A stretch of DNA of 64,000 nucleotides from Vibrio gazogenes (GCF_023920225.1 NZ_CP092588.1:372001-436000); one strand, 5' to 3'. Positions 37,647-46,705 are shown, numbered from the stretch's first letter. Translations and numbers: made by a program. The notes: generated by a model from the sequence alone, not told the origin.

Positions 37647-37749
37647 TGCTTTTGGGGTTAATTCCAGTCGATTCACACCGGTTGATTCACACATTCGGGG
37701 TAACGCATTTGAGTCGACGCATATTGGTTAACCTTTGATAAACCTGACT

Positions 37750-37761
37750 GCTGTATACAGC
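37750..37761. promoter_or_regulatory. TGTATACA operator upstream of the RpiR operon
   Basis: GCTGTATACAGC is a perfect 12-bp palindrome with the same TGTATACA core found at the GntR and permease promoters. It lies 47 bp upstream of the RpiR gene start, a position fitting repression of the downstream catabolic operon. No sigma-54 signature was found in this gap. Confidence 0.55.
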
Positions 37762-37807
37762 GCGGCAGCATCCACCATCAATTGTCCGGCAGGAGAAAAA
37801 ATCAGTT

Positions 37808-38665
37808 ATGAATGACCGAACCCACGATGTCAGTCAACCCGCTCATCAGTCATCGGCAAACTGTCCGCTCAGTGAACGGATTACCCGGCATTATGCCAGT
37901 CTGACGGACAATAACCGGCGTTTGGCGGATTACTTACAATTGAATCCGGAAAAGGTGCTGATGTTATCCACCAGTGAGATTGCCGAAGCGTGTCAGGTCT
38001 CGAAAGCCAGTGTCAGCCGTTTTATTCGCAAACTGGGCTATGAAGACCACCTCGCTTTACGTCAGGAACTGATGATTGAGCGGGATAATGGTCAGCCGGT
38101 GATGATGACGACACTGGATGACTCTGAATTCAACCATGAGCTGCGGGCACTCGAAAAACTTTGGGAGCAACTGACTCAGCAGGAGCACCACGCATTAATT
38201 GAGAAACTGGCGACGGCAAAACGGATCAAAATTATCGGCTACCGCAACAGCTACCCGCTGGCGATGCATTTTCGTCAACAGCTCATGCAGTGTCGGACAC
38301 GGGTTGAGTTGTTGCCGTTACCCGGCCAGACGATTGGTGAAGATCTGGCATCGATTGAGGACGATGATTTTACGATTGTGATCGGTATCCGTCGGCGGGT
38401 GGCAAATTTTGAGAAAATAATGTCTTTTCTGGCATCGCGGGATAGCTTACTGATTACCGATCAGTCCGGACAGAAATACGCGCAGCAAGCCGGGCACTAC
38501 TTTATTTGTTATATGAATAATGAGCTGCCGTTAGACAGCTATACGGTGCCGATGAGTTTGATTTCGCATCTGGTCAATCAAACGTTTTTACACTTAAAAA
38601 GCAAATCGACACAGGTCAGTCGAAAAATCAGTATGAACTATGCTCAGCTCAACGAGTTAGAGTAA
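37808..38665 (+). CDS. MurR/RpiR-family transcriptional regulator
   Basis: This 285-aa regulator has an N-terminal RpiR helix-turn-helix (about 20-95, VLMLSTSEIAEACQVSKASVSRFIRKLGY) and a C-terminal SIS domain (about 130-255, IKIIGYRNSYPLAMHFRQQ, FTIVIGIRRRVANFEKIM). SIS domains usually bind phosphosugars, but RpiR proteins also accompany purine-ureide clusters. It is the first gene of the catabolic operon running to 45096 and may control it together with the GntR protein. Confidence 0.88.
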   Translation: MNDRTHDVSQPAHQSSANCPLSERITRHYASLTDNNRRLADYLQLNPEKVLMLSTSEIAEACQVSKASVSRFIRKLGYEDHLALRQELMIERDNGQPVMMTTLDDSEFNHELRALEKLWEQLTQQEHHALIEKLATAKRIKIIGYRNSYPLAMHFRQQLMQCRTRVELLPLPGQTIGEDLASIEDDDFTIVIGIRRRVANFEKIMSFLASRDSLLITDQSGQKYAQQAGHYFICYMNNELPLDSYTVPMSLISHLVNQTFLHLKSKSTQVSRKISMNYAQLNELE

Positions 38666-38735
38666 GTCAGATTGGCCGTCATGCAAGACGATAAACACAA
38701 TAGCAGCAACGTAAAAGCAACGGGTATAAACAAGA

Positions 38736-39740
38736 ATGAGTATCATCAGTAAATTAAAAAAAGAGTGGTTTCTGGTTGGCATGGTGGTCGCCATCTTGCT
38801 GGCGACTGTTTCTGAACAGGTGGGCCGTTCCGGTGGGTTGATTCATCTCGACAAACTGACTGGGATCGGGGTCGCGATTGTCTTCTTCTTACACGGATTG
38901 GGGCTGTCTCCGCAGAAAATTAAGGAAGGCGTGAGTAACTGGAAACTGCATGTCTATATCCAGTTGGCGACGTACCTGTTTTATCCGTTACTGTGGTTGA
39001 TTTTAGGCAACGGAATGCTGGCGTGGATGCCAACATCGCTTGCCTTTGGTTTCTGCTATCTGTTTGTGTTGCCCAGTACCATTTCTTCCTCGGTTGCGAT
39101 GACCAGTGTGGGTAAAGGTAATGTGCCGGGGGCGATTTTCAACGCATCCCTTTCCAGTATTCTCGGTGTTTTTCTTACCCCACTGATGATTCAGTTTTTT
39201 ATGGGTATGAAAGGGGTGCAGTTAGATCTGATGAGCTCGGTGATCTCTATCGCCAAACTGTTGTTAATCCCAATGATTGTCGGACAACTTGCCAGACCGG
39301 TATTGTTGAATTTTATTGAACGACATAAGTCTGTGGTCAACAAAGTTGATAAATACGTTATTCTACTGATTGTCTATAATGCGTTTTGTGACTCGGTCGC
39401 AAATGGCATCTGGCATAACTTCTCGGTCGGGATGCTCGCTACCGCCATTGGCATCTGTTGTGTGGTGCTGTTGGTGATGGTTCATACGATTCAGTGGGGT
39501 GCGCAGCGTTGTCAGTTTTCGCGGGCAGATGAAGTCGCTGCGGTGTTTTGTGGCACCAAGAAAACACTGGCGGCGGGCGTGCCGATGGCAACCGTAATTT
39601 TTGGCACCGACCCGAATCTTGGCATGATTTTGCTACCGATAATGCTGTATCACCCGATTCAGATTTTCTACTGTGCAATTCTTGCGAATCGGTATGCCAA
39701 ACGTTATCAACCAGCCAGTGAGGCTGCTGCTAACTCGTAA
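38736..39740 (+). CDS. SBF/YfeH-like bile-acid:sodium symporter family transporter
   Basis: This 334-aa protein has about nine to ten transmembrane helices and the SBF-like signature region (LFVLPSTISSSVAMTSVGKG, GAIFNASLSSILGVFLTP). Relatives such as YfeH have no proven substrate. In this operon it could import or export an organic acid such as oxalurate, oxamate or oxalate; that is inference. It lies between the RpiR regulator and the amidase and is followed 14 bp later by the amidase. Confidence 0.85.
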   Translation: MSIISKLKKEWFLVGMVVAILLATVSEQVGRSGGLIHLDKLTGIGVAIVFFLHGLGLSPQKIKEGVSNWKLHVYIQLATYLFYPLLWLILGNGMLAWMPTSLAFGFCYLFVLPSTISSSVAMTSVGKGNVPGAIFNASLSSILGVFLTPLMIQFFMGMKGVQLDLMSSVISIAKLLLIPMIVGQLARPVLLNFIERHKSVVNKVDKYVILLIVYNAFCDSVANGIWHNFSVGMLATAIGICCVVLLVMVHTIQWGAQRCQFSRADEVAAVFCGTKKTLAAGVPMATVIFGTDPNLGMILLPIMLYHPIQIFYCAILANRYAKRYQPASEAAANS

Positions 39741-39754
39741 GCGGAGAAACAGAG

Positions 39755-40960
39755 ATGGGACAACATCAGGTCAGAGACCAACGAATTTACTGTCAGCAAG
39801 GGCCCGATTACCTTGCGGCAACGGATGATGGGGCATTATCCGGTTTGAGCTTTGTGTTTAAAGATTTGTTTGATGTCGCAGGATATAACACCGGGGCCGG
39901 GAATCCCGCATGGCTGGAGAGCCATGCCTCGGCCAATGCGACGTCACCGATTATAGAAAATTTACTCAGCGCCGGGGCAACGTGTCGTGGGCGGGTCCAG
40001 ACCGACGAGTTGGCTTATAGCCTGAACGGACAAAACATCCACTATGGGACACCCGAGAACCCGGCTGCGCCCGACTGTATCCCCGGCGGTTCATCGAGTG
40101 GCAGTGCCGTGGCTGTTGCGCAGGGGGATGTGGATTTTTCTATCGGGACAGACACCGGCGGCTCGGTTCGGATTCCCGCCAGCTATTGTGGCTTGTTCGG
40201 CTTACGCCCCACGTTGGGCAAATTTGATCTCGCCAACTGCTTCGAACTTGCCAAAAGTTTTGATACCGCAGGCATTTTTGCACGGGATCTGTCGGTTCTG
40301 ACATCGGTCTATCATGAACTCTCCGCAGAGATCATACCTGATAATGTTGATTCGATTCCGACCCTCTATCTCGACCGTTTTATGGCTCAGCAACTGAGCG
40401 AAGATCGCTATCAACGGGTTCATGACCGTTGCCGTTGGGCCGGGATTGCGCTCGAAGAAAAAGATTTTATGACGCAGTCCGAGTGGACGCTGGATGCACT
40501 GAGTTTGCTGTTTCGCAGTATTCAGGGCTATGAAATTATCCAAAAACATGGCCGTTGGCTGACGGAGCATGAGCGCTCGCTCGACCCGGCAATTCTGGAG
40601 CGGGTTAAATGGGCGAGAACCATCGAGGATACCACCTATGAGCAAGGTAAGCTCCGCCAGAAAGCCTTTCGAATGTGGTTATATGCCCAGTTAGATGAAC
40701 ACGGTGGCGTTTGGCTACTGCCAACGACACCTGCGGGGCCACCGTCACTGGATATTACACCGCAAGCCATGGCGGATTATCGGACTGAGTTAATGGGATT
40801 GACCGCCATTGCCGGATTGGCCGGATTTCCCCAGTTACATTTGCCGTTTCAGGGAATGCATGATGGTCCTTGTGGGATGTCGTTGTTGGGGCTACCGAAT
40901 GAAGAGCCACGGCTATTGGCGATTGCAGCAAGACTGATGGCCGGGGAGAACCGTCAATGA
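39755..40960 (+). CDS. Amidase-signature hydrolase of the ureide operon
   Basis: This 401-aa protein shows the amidase signature: the lysine in FVFKDLFDVAG, the Ser-rich loop PGGSSSGSAVAVAQG and GTDTGGSVRIPAS, giving a Ser-cisSer-Lys triad. In Klebsiella the amidase HpxY, working with the small HpxX/AtzG subunit, is linked to oxalurate breakdown; here no AtzG-like gene is adjacent, so the enzyme must work alone or on another amide. It overlaps the next gene by 4 bp (ATGA). It is shorter than AtzE/HpxY (about 450-470 aa). Confidence 0.85.
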   Translation: MGQHQVRDQRIYCQQGPDYLAATDDGALSGLSFVFKDLFDVAGYNTGAGNPAWLESHASANATSPIIENLLSAGATCRGRVQTDELAYSLNGQNIHYGTPENPAAPDCIPGGSSSGSAVAVAQGDVDFSIGTDTGGSVRIPASYCGLFGLRPTLGKFDLANCFELAKSFDTAGIFARDLSVLTSVYHELSAEIIPDNVDSIPTLYLDRFMAQQLSEDRYQRVHDRCRWAGIALEEKDFMTQSEWTLDALSLLFRSIQGYEIIQKHGRWLTEHERSLDPAILERVKWARTIEDTTYEQGKLRQKAFRMWLYAQLDEHGGVWLLPTTPAGPPSLDITPQAMADYRTELMGLTAIAGLAGFPQLHLPFQGMHDGPCGMSLLGLPNEEPRLLAIAARLMAGENRQ

Positions 40961-42525
40961 AATATCAAACAGCATTTACCGCGCCACATTATCGGGCGGC
41001 ACAAGTCGGACAAAAAATTCTCGATGAGGGCGGAACTGCCAGCGAAGCGATGGTTGCTGCGGCTGCGATGGTGACCGTGCAGTATCCACATATGAATAGC
41101 ATTGGCGGTGACAGCTTTTGGCTCATTTGCCATCCCGATCAACAACCGATTGCCATTGATGCTTGTGGTGCGGCTGCATTGCATCTCGATCCGGCTGAAT
41201 ACCGTGCGCAAGGGGATGAATTACCCGCGAGCGGTGGTGCGGCTGCGATTACCATGGCCGGAGCGCTTTCCGGCTGGCATCAAGCCTTGGCGCTCAATCA
41301 TCGCCAACATACCTTGCCACAACTGTTGCAACCGGCAATTACCGCTGCACGGGAAGGTATTGAAGTGACACAGAGTCTGGTCAATGCGAGTGAAAAAACG
41401 GTCGCGATGCTGGCAGATATACCGTCATTTGCTCAGTACTATTTACCAAGCGGTAAGACGCTTGAGATCGGGCAGATTCTGCGTAATCCGACGCTGGCAA
41501 CGACGTTTGAGCGGCTTGCAACAGCAGGATTGGACGATTTTTATCGCGGTGAGATTGCCAAGCAGGCCGCGGCGGATCTGGCAGCATTAGGCAGCCCGAT
41601 CACGCTTGACGACTTCCATCACCATCAGGCACGAGTGATGGCGCCGTTATCGGTACAGACCGGCAAGGGCAGACTGTATAACTTCGGTGCACCGACACAA
41701 GGTGTGGCTTCGCTGCTAATTTTAGCGATTTATGATCGCTTGGTGGCACAGGCTGACAGCGAGATCGATCATATTCATCTATTGGTCGAAGCAACCAAAC
41801 AGGCGTTTATTCTGCGCGATCAATACGTGACCGATGAAGCAGACCTGTCTGTATCGCTTCAGCAATTGTTGACGGAGCAGAGCGTCACTGAGTGCGCGGC
41901 TCGTATTACTCTCGAACAGGCACAACCGTGGCCGCATATCGCCAAACCCGGTGATACGGTCTGGATGGGAGCGACCGACCAGTACGGCACGATGGTGAGT
42001 TTTATTCAGAGTGTGTACTGGGAGTTCGGCAGCGGTGCGGTATTGCCGAATCTGGGATTTGTCTGGAACAACCGGGCGAAAAGTTTTTCACTTGATGCGA
42101 CGCATCACAATGTGCTGAAGCCGGGCAAAAAGCCATTTCATACCTTAAACCCGGCGTATGCTGAGCTGAACGATGGTCAGCGGATCGTATACGGAACCAT
42201 GGGCGGAGAAGGACAGCCACAGACACAGGCTTGTCTGTTCAGTCGCTACGTGTATCAAGGCTATGCACTGGATGAAGCGATTGCTATGCCGCGCTGGTTG
42301 CTGGGCCGGACTTGGGGGGATGATACGAATCAGCTGCGGCTTGAGCAGAGCTTATATTTGGCGTATCAGGATACATTACGCGAACGCGGTCATCAGATTA
42401 CGCAAGTGAAAGATCAAAATGAACTTATGGGCCATGCCGGTGCAATCACGTTAGATGAGGGCGGCCAAGCCACCTCGGCAACGGATCCGCGCAGCGATGG
42501 CGATGCTTTGGTCGGTCAGTTTTAA
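40957..42525 (+). CDS. hpxW: Gamma-glutamyltransferase-fold amidohydrolase, HpxW-like (oxamate)
   Basis: This 522-aa Ntn-hydrolase precursor of the Ggt family lacks a signal peptide. Self-cleavage is expected before Thr334 (KPGDTVWMG), giving chains of about 333 and 189 residues. PHMNSIGGDSFWLI near the start and GTMGGEGQPQTQACLFS in the small chain are Ggt-type. Klebsiella HpxW, an oxamate amidohydrolase releasing oxalate and ammonia, has this fold and genomic setting. Annotation as a glutathione hydrolase would be misleading here. It sits between the amidase and the aminotransferase. Confidence 0.8.
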   Translation: MKYQTAFTAPHYRAAQVGQKILDEGGTASEAMVAAAAMVTVQYPHMNSIGGDSFWLICHPDQQPIAIDACGAAALHLDPAEYRAQGDELPASGGAAAITMAGALSGWHQALALNHRQHTLPQLLQPAITAAREGIEVTQSLVNASEKTVAMLADIPSFAQYYLPSGKTLEIGQILRNPTLATTFERLATAGLDDFYRGEIAKQAAADLAALGSPITLDDFHHHQARVMAPLSVQTGKGRLYNFGAPTQGVASLLILAIYDRLVAQADSEIDHIHLLVEATKQAFILRDQYVTDEADLSVSLQQLLTEQSVTECAARITLEQAQPWPHIAKPGDTVWMGATDQYGTMVSFIQSVYWEFGSGAVLPNLGFVWNNRAKSFSLDATHHNVLKPGKKPFHTLNPAYAELNDGQRIVYGTMGGEGQPQTQACLFSRYVYQGYALDEAIAMPRWLLGRTWGDDTNQLRLEQSLYLAYQDTLRERGHQITQVKDQNELMGHAGAITLDEGGQATSATDPRSDGDALVGQF

Positions 42526-42560
42526 ACCGACAATTTGAATCAGATTTTATGGAGAGATGT

Positions 42561-43793
42561 ATGGAAACCAATCCGCTATTTGAAACCCTCAATCCACCAC
42601 AACGGATGCTGATGGGGCCGGGACCGATTAACGCGTATCCTCGGGTTCATCAGGCGATCTCATCGGCGTTGATCGGGCAATACGATCCGGTCATGACCGG
42701 CTATATGAATCAGGTGCAAACCCTTTATCGCAACGTGTTTGAGACCCAAAATCAACAGACATTTCTCGTCGATGGCACTGCCCGTGCCGGCATTGAAGCG
42801 GTATTGGTGTCGGTGTTGCAACCGGGGGATAAAGTGCTGATTCCGGTGATTGGACGATTCGGCCATCTGTTGTGTGAAATCGCGCATCGGGTTGGTGCTA
42901 CGGTGCAGACGATCGATATTGAATGGGGCGAGGTGTGCCCGCCGGAAAAAGTTGAAGCGGCCATCCGTGAATTCCAGCCGAAAATGCTGGCAACCGTACA
43001 GGGTGATACATCAACCACCATGAACCAACCGTTAGCTGAGATCGGGGAAATCTGTCAGCGTCACGGGGTGTTATTTTACTGTGATGCGACAGCATCGATT
43101 GCCGGGAATGCGCTTAAGGTTGATGAATGGCATCTCGATGCGGTTTCTGCCGGACTGCAAAAATGTTTAGGCGGCCCGTCTGGTAGTGCGCCGGTGACAC
43201 TGAGTGAACAGTGTGTTGAGGTGATTAACCGACGTAAACGGGTTGAAGCCGGCATTCGTACCGAAGCGCATCAGGATGGTGAAGATACCCCGATTCTGTC
43301 GAACTATTTTGATTTAGCGATGGTGATGGACTACTGGGGACCGGAACGACTCAACCATCACACAGAAGCAACCAGTATGTTGTACGCGGCCCGCGAATGT
43401 GCCCGGCTCTATCTGGAAGAGGGTGCGACACAAGTGATTGCCCGCCACCAACAAGCCGGACGGGCGATGGCGGTTGGCCTTGAAGCGATGGGCTTAACCC
43501 TGTTTGGTAATCAACAATACAAAATGAATAACGTGGTCGGAGTCTATATTCCTGAGCAAGTCAATGGCGAGCTGGTTCGCCAAGAATTGTTGCATCGTTT
43601 CGGCATTGAAATCGGCACCTCATTCGGGCCGCTCCACGGTAAAATCTGGCGGATTGGTACCATGGGCTATAACGCTCGTCAAGAATGTGTATTGATGACG
43701 CTGGCAGCACTGGAATCTGTGTTATTGAAAGCCAAAGCTCCCGTTGCAGCGGGCCAAGCGGTTGCGGCAGCAATGGATGTCTTCGGTGCCTGA
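42561..43793 (+). CDS. Ureidoglycine:glyoxylate aminotransferase (HpxJ/PucG-like)
   Basis: This 410-aa class V PLP aminotransferase transfers the amino group of (S)-ureidoglycine to glyoxylate, giving oxalurate and glycine. It has RMLMGPGPINAYPRV at the start, VDGTARAGIEAVL, the PLP aspartate in VLFYCDATASI and the Schiff-base lysine in SAGLQKCLGGPSG. ATG 42561 is preferred to 42549 because GGAG lies 6 bp before it. The HpxJ/PucG assignment rests on these motifs and on adjacency to allantoate amidohydrolase, which makes the substrate. Confidence 0.88.
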   Translation: METNPLFETLNPPQRMLMGPGPINAYPRVHQAISSALIGQYDPVMTGYMNQVQTLYRNVFETQNQQTFLVDGTARAGIEAVLVSVLQPGDKVLIPVIGRFGHLLCEIAHRVGATVQTIDIEWGEVCPPEKVEAAIREFQPKMLATVQGDTSTTMNQPLAEIGEICQRHGVLFYCDATASIAGNALKVDEWHLDAVSAGLQKCLGGPSGSAPVTLSEQCVEVINRRKRVEAGIRTEAHQDGEDTPILSNYFDLAMVMDYWGPERLNHHTEATSMLYAARECARLYLEEGATQVIARHQQAGRAMAVGLEAMGLTLFGNQQYKMNNVVGVYIPEQVNGELVRQELLHRFGIEIGTSFGPLHGKIWRIGTMGYNARQECVLMTLAALESVLLKAKAPVAAGQAVAAAMDVFGA

Positions 43794-43854
43794 TACAGGC
43801 CATCGTCAAAGCAAGGAAGAGTCACACAATATGAGTCAATCAGAAGGAGCGCGT

Positions 43855-45096
43855 ATGCAGGCAGCACACCGGGCAACACAGGTGATGGCGAGAATTCAGA
43901 CATTAGCCTCATTCAGCGCAATGCCAAATGGCATTCTGCGGGCTTATCTGACTGAAGAGCACCGTCAAGCGCATCAACAACTGGCGCAGTGGATGACCCA
44001 GACGGGTCTGGAAACGTGGCAGGATGAAGTGGGCAATCAGTGGGGCCGAAAAGTCTCGGCACATCCCAGTATGCCGACGCTGATCATCGGTTCGCACAGT
44101 GATACCGTGGCAAATGCCGGTGGTTATGACGGCCCGCTGGGAGTTCTGCTGGCGATTGAAGCGTTAGATGCACTCAAAGACGTTGATTTACCATTTCATG
44201 TCGATGTGGTGGCGTTTGCCGATGAAGAAGGGACTCGTTTTCAAACCACACTGCTTGGTTCCAGCCCGGTTGCCGGGATGTGGAATCCGGCATTGTTAGA
44301 TCGCCAGGATAAAGACGGGATCAGTATTGGCGAGGCGATGAGCCGGTTCGGACTTGATCCTGACAAGGTGGTCAACGCTGCCCGAAAGCCTGAAGAGACG
44401 CTTGCTTATCTGGAAGTCCATATCGAACAGGGGCCACTACTGGAAAGTCTTGATTTGCCGGTTGGTGTCGTGACTGCGATTGCCGGGGCGAAACGGTTTC
44501 TCATCGATGTGTCTGGTGTTGCCGGTCATGCGGGGACGGTCCCTTTATCGTTACGCCATGATGCGTTATGTGGTACCGCTGAGATGATTGCCTGCATTGA
44601 AGCTTTTGCGACCGAGCATGAAATCGTCGCGACGGTGGGCAAGTGTGAGGTGCGCTCTGCTGCCGTCAATGTGATTCCCGGACAGGTGCAATTTTCACTG
44701 GATATTCGGAGCCAGTCTCAACAAAAACTGGATCACTGTACGCCACTGCTGATGGCTCAATTGGCCGCCATTGCTGATAAGCGCAGCTTAACGATGACCC
44801 AAGAACAGATCTATCAGGCACAGGCTGTTCCATGTAGTGATCGGTTACAACAGGTCTGGGCAGATGTGGTCGAATCAGCAACCGGGAAAGATGTCTGTTA
44901 TCTTGCCAGTGGTGCCGGTCATGATGCCATGGTGATGGCAAACCTTGCCGAGATGGGGATGTTGTTTGTCCGCTGTGAAAAAGGCATCAGCCATAATCCG
45001 CGAGAAAATGTAGAGACTCAGGATGTGGCGGTGGCGCTGGATTGTTTGATCAATATGATCTGCTCTCTTGCACTATCTTGTGCCGGTATTGATTGA
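43855..45096 (+). CDS. Allantoate amidohydrolase (HpxK/AllC-like)
   Basis: This binuclear metallohydrolase of the M20 family converts allantoate to ureidoglycine, ammonia and CO2. It has metal motifs GSHSDTV, GGYDGPLGVL, AFADEEGTRF and HIEQGPLLE, the dimerisation histidine in GVAGHAGTVPLSLR and the final GAGHDAMVM. The start is uncertain: ATG 43855 has AAGGAG at good spacing (413 aa); ATG 43831 (421 aa) is the alternative, and frames further upstream run into the previous gene. It closes the operon and is followed by a terminator. Confidence 0.9.
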   Translation: MQAAHRATQVMARIQTLASFSAMPNGILRAYLTEEHRQAHQQLAQWMTQTGLETWQDEVGNQWGRKVSAHPSMPTLIIGSHSDTVANAGGYDGPLGVLLAIEALDALKDVDLPFHVDVVAFADEEGTRFQTTLLGSSPVAGMWNPALLDRQDKDGISIGEAMSRFGLDPDKVVNAARKPEETLAYLEVHIEQGPLLESLDLPVGVVTAIAGAKRFLIDVSGVAGHAGTVPLSLRHDALCGTAEMIACIEAFATEHEIVATVGKCEVRSAAVNVIPGQVQFSLDIRSQSQQKLDHCTPLLMAQLAAIADKRSLTMTQEQIYQAQAVPCSDRLQQVWADVVESATGKDVCYLASGAGHDAMVMANLAEMGMLFVRCEKGISHNPRENVETQDVAVALDCLINMICSLALSCAGID

Positions 45097-45118
45097 CCAC
45101 AAGCCTAAATCCTTCTTC

Positions 45119-45153
45119 GCCCGGACCATGGAACACCGTCCGGGCATTTTTTT
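45119..45153 (+). terminator. Rho-independent terminator of the ureide operon
   Basis: GCCCGGAC (45119-45126) pairs perfectly with GTCCGGGC (45138-45145), followed by A and seven T. Confidence 0.92.
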
Positions 45154-45201
45154 GCGTTGTGTTCGACGGGGTTGCTGTCAGCTTGCGGTCATCGTGAGAG
45201 A

Positions 45202-45957
45202 TCACTTCATTTTGATATCAAGACCGAGTGAGACCAAGGTACCGACAAGGGTGGCGATCACCACCGATAATAAAGAACCAATCAAAACATATTCGGTGAG
45301 GCTGCGACTGTCTGATTTGTTCAGCTCACCGAACCTGAAAATTGATTTGGCAGTAAAGACAAAGCCGACGGCAGCGTAACTCCCGACCAGCGTAAACGTC
45401 AGGATTAATATGCGCTCTAAATAACCGATCAACTCACCACCGGCGACAAGGCCATTCATCTGCGGATGATGGTCTGTCACGGTCATGGAATACTTGTTTA
45501 AGATACTGCCAATCACCACCGATGTGGGTTTGAGGATCAGGACATACGCCAAGGCGATCAGCATTCCGTCGGAGAATTTGTCATACCCGAGTATTGCGTC
45601 AATCGTGATATCCGTTGTCATATGCAAGGCGATCAGGGCAAACACCAGAACATGAAGGGTTTGCTCCACCATCATGTGAGTCAATCGATGTTGATGTCGC
45701 GAGGCTTGCCACAAGTCGATAACCCAGTGACTGAGCACAACGATTGCGATCAGACAAACCGTTGAGGGGCAACCCATCCCGAGCACGAGGGCCGGTACAG
45801 ATAGTGCAATGCCCTGTAATAACGCATGAATGTACAGCTCAGGGGCGCGATAGGTGGCTTTTTGCTTGGCTGCCCGCCACCGTCCGGGCTGAAGGTAAAA
45901 ATCACCGATCAGATGAATCAGCAAAAACGCGATGAAAACCGTCAAAAAATCAGACAT
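45202..45957 (-). CDS. DUF3307 membrane protein
   Basis: This 251-aa protein has about six to seven transmembrane helices. The opening FLLIHLIGDFYLQPGRWRAAKQ followed by an IHALLQG segment and SHWVIDLWQASRHQHR defines DUF3307. Function is unknown. Its start overlaps the SatD gene stop by 8 bp, so the two are translationally coupled, a pairing seen widely in bacteria. Confidence 0.85.
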   Translation of the reverse strand: MSDFLTVFIAFLLIHLIGDFYLQPGRWRAAKQKATYRAPELYIHALLQGIALSVPALVLGMGCPSTVCLIAIVVLSHWVIDLWQASRHQHRLTHMMVEQTLHVLVFALIALHMTTDITIDAILGYDKFSDGMLIALAYVLILKPTSVVIGSILNKYSMTVTDHHPQMNGLVAGGELIGYLERILILTFTLVGSYAAVGFVFTAKSIFRFGELNKSDSRSLTEYVLIGSLLSVVIATLVGTLVSLGLDIKMK

Positions 45958-46600
45958 TTTGAAGCCTTGTCACTTGGTTGATGAATTGTTGATTGAGCGC
46001 ACTGATGAGCGGCCAGCCCGATGCTTTTAGTGATTTACTGACGGTCGCGGTTGCGACATCGAGTTGTGTCGCCAACTCACTAATCGATAAATCCTGAGTG
46101 GTTTTCAGCATCGGTAGCATCACTTCACACTGGCGTGCGGTTAGGTCAGTCAACTGTCGGTCGAGGTATTGAAAGAGTAAGTCAAATTGCGTATTGAGTT
46201 CGGCACGGTCAGAACTAAAAACCAGCCGGTGATTTTTTAATGACTTGAGCCCACGTCCGGACAGGACAAATGCTTCTCCCATCGATTCCGAGACGGACTC
46301 TCGCAGCTCGGCATGCCTTGCGATGGCAAAGCTGATTCGGCTATCAAAGGCTTTGCCGAGCGCTTTAATTCCAAGCCGGTAAATCAGGGTATAGCGCAGC
46401 GTGTTACCAATATCATGCACCACACTCTGAAATTCATCCCCACGAATGATACTGTGTGCATTGGATGGATTCTCGGTACTCATCCATGTCTGAATCTCTT
46501 TAATGCGAGCCAGTAGCTGCTCAAACTGTTCTGCACTCAATCCGGTTGAGTTGATAATATCACCACTGATCACTGCAATCGTTCTATCGGTCGCCGCCAC
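45950..46600 (-). CDS. SatD-family DNA-binding protein
   Basis: This 216-aa protein has the SatD pattern: IAVISGDIINSTGLS at the start (similar to nucleotide-cyclase-like folds), IIRGDEFQSVV, RISFAIARHAELRESVSESM and GEAFVLSGRGL, then a helix-turn-helix (about 160-205, SISELATQLDVATATVSKSLKASG). It is likely an autoregulator of the SatD/DUF3307 pair; three near-identical inverted repeats lie in front of it. The physiological role is unknown. Confidence 0.85.
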   Translation of the reverse strand: MAATDRTIAVISGDIINSTGLSAEQFEQLLARIKEIQTWMSTENPSNAHSIIRGDEFQSVVHDIGNTLRYTLIYRLGIKALGKAFDSRISFAIARHAELRESVSESMGEAFVLSGRGLKSLKNHRLVFSSDRAELNTQFDLLFQYLDRQLTDLTARQCEVMLPMLKTTQDLSISELATQLDVATATVSKSLKASGWPLISALNQQFINQVTRLQNV

Positions 46601-46631
46601 AGAAAACTCCTCTTTATTTCTCAGTATTAAC

Positions 46632-46705
46632 TTAGCTCTTTATGGCTAATTATGCAAATTTAGCTTTTTATGGCTAATTTGGGGCGTTAAGCGATTTAAG
46701 GCTAA
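46632..46705. promoter_or_regulatory. Three tandem inverted-repeat operators upstream of satD
   Basis: TTAGCTCTTTATGGCTAA (46632-46649), TTAGCTTTTTATGGCTAA (46660-46677) and the weaker TTAAGCGATTTAAGGCTAA (46687-46705) share TTAGC-N8-GCTAA symmetry and a 27-28 bp period. The nearest is 32 bp from the satD start. Confidence 0.75.

Noticed and set aside
40957..42525. Annotation as periplasmic gamma-glutamyltransferase (glutathione hydrolase)
   Set aside because: There is no signal peptide and the gene lies inside a ureide operon next to HpxJ/HpxK-type genes, which favours the HpxW-like role.
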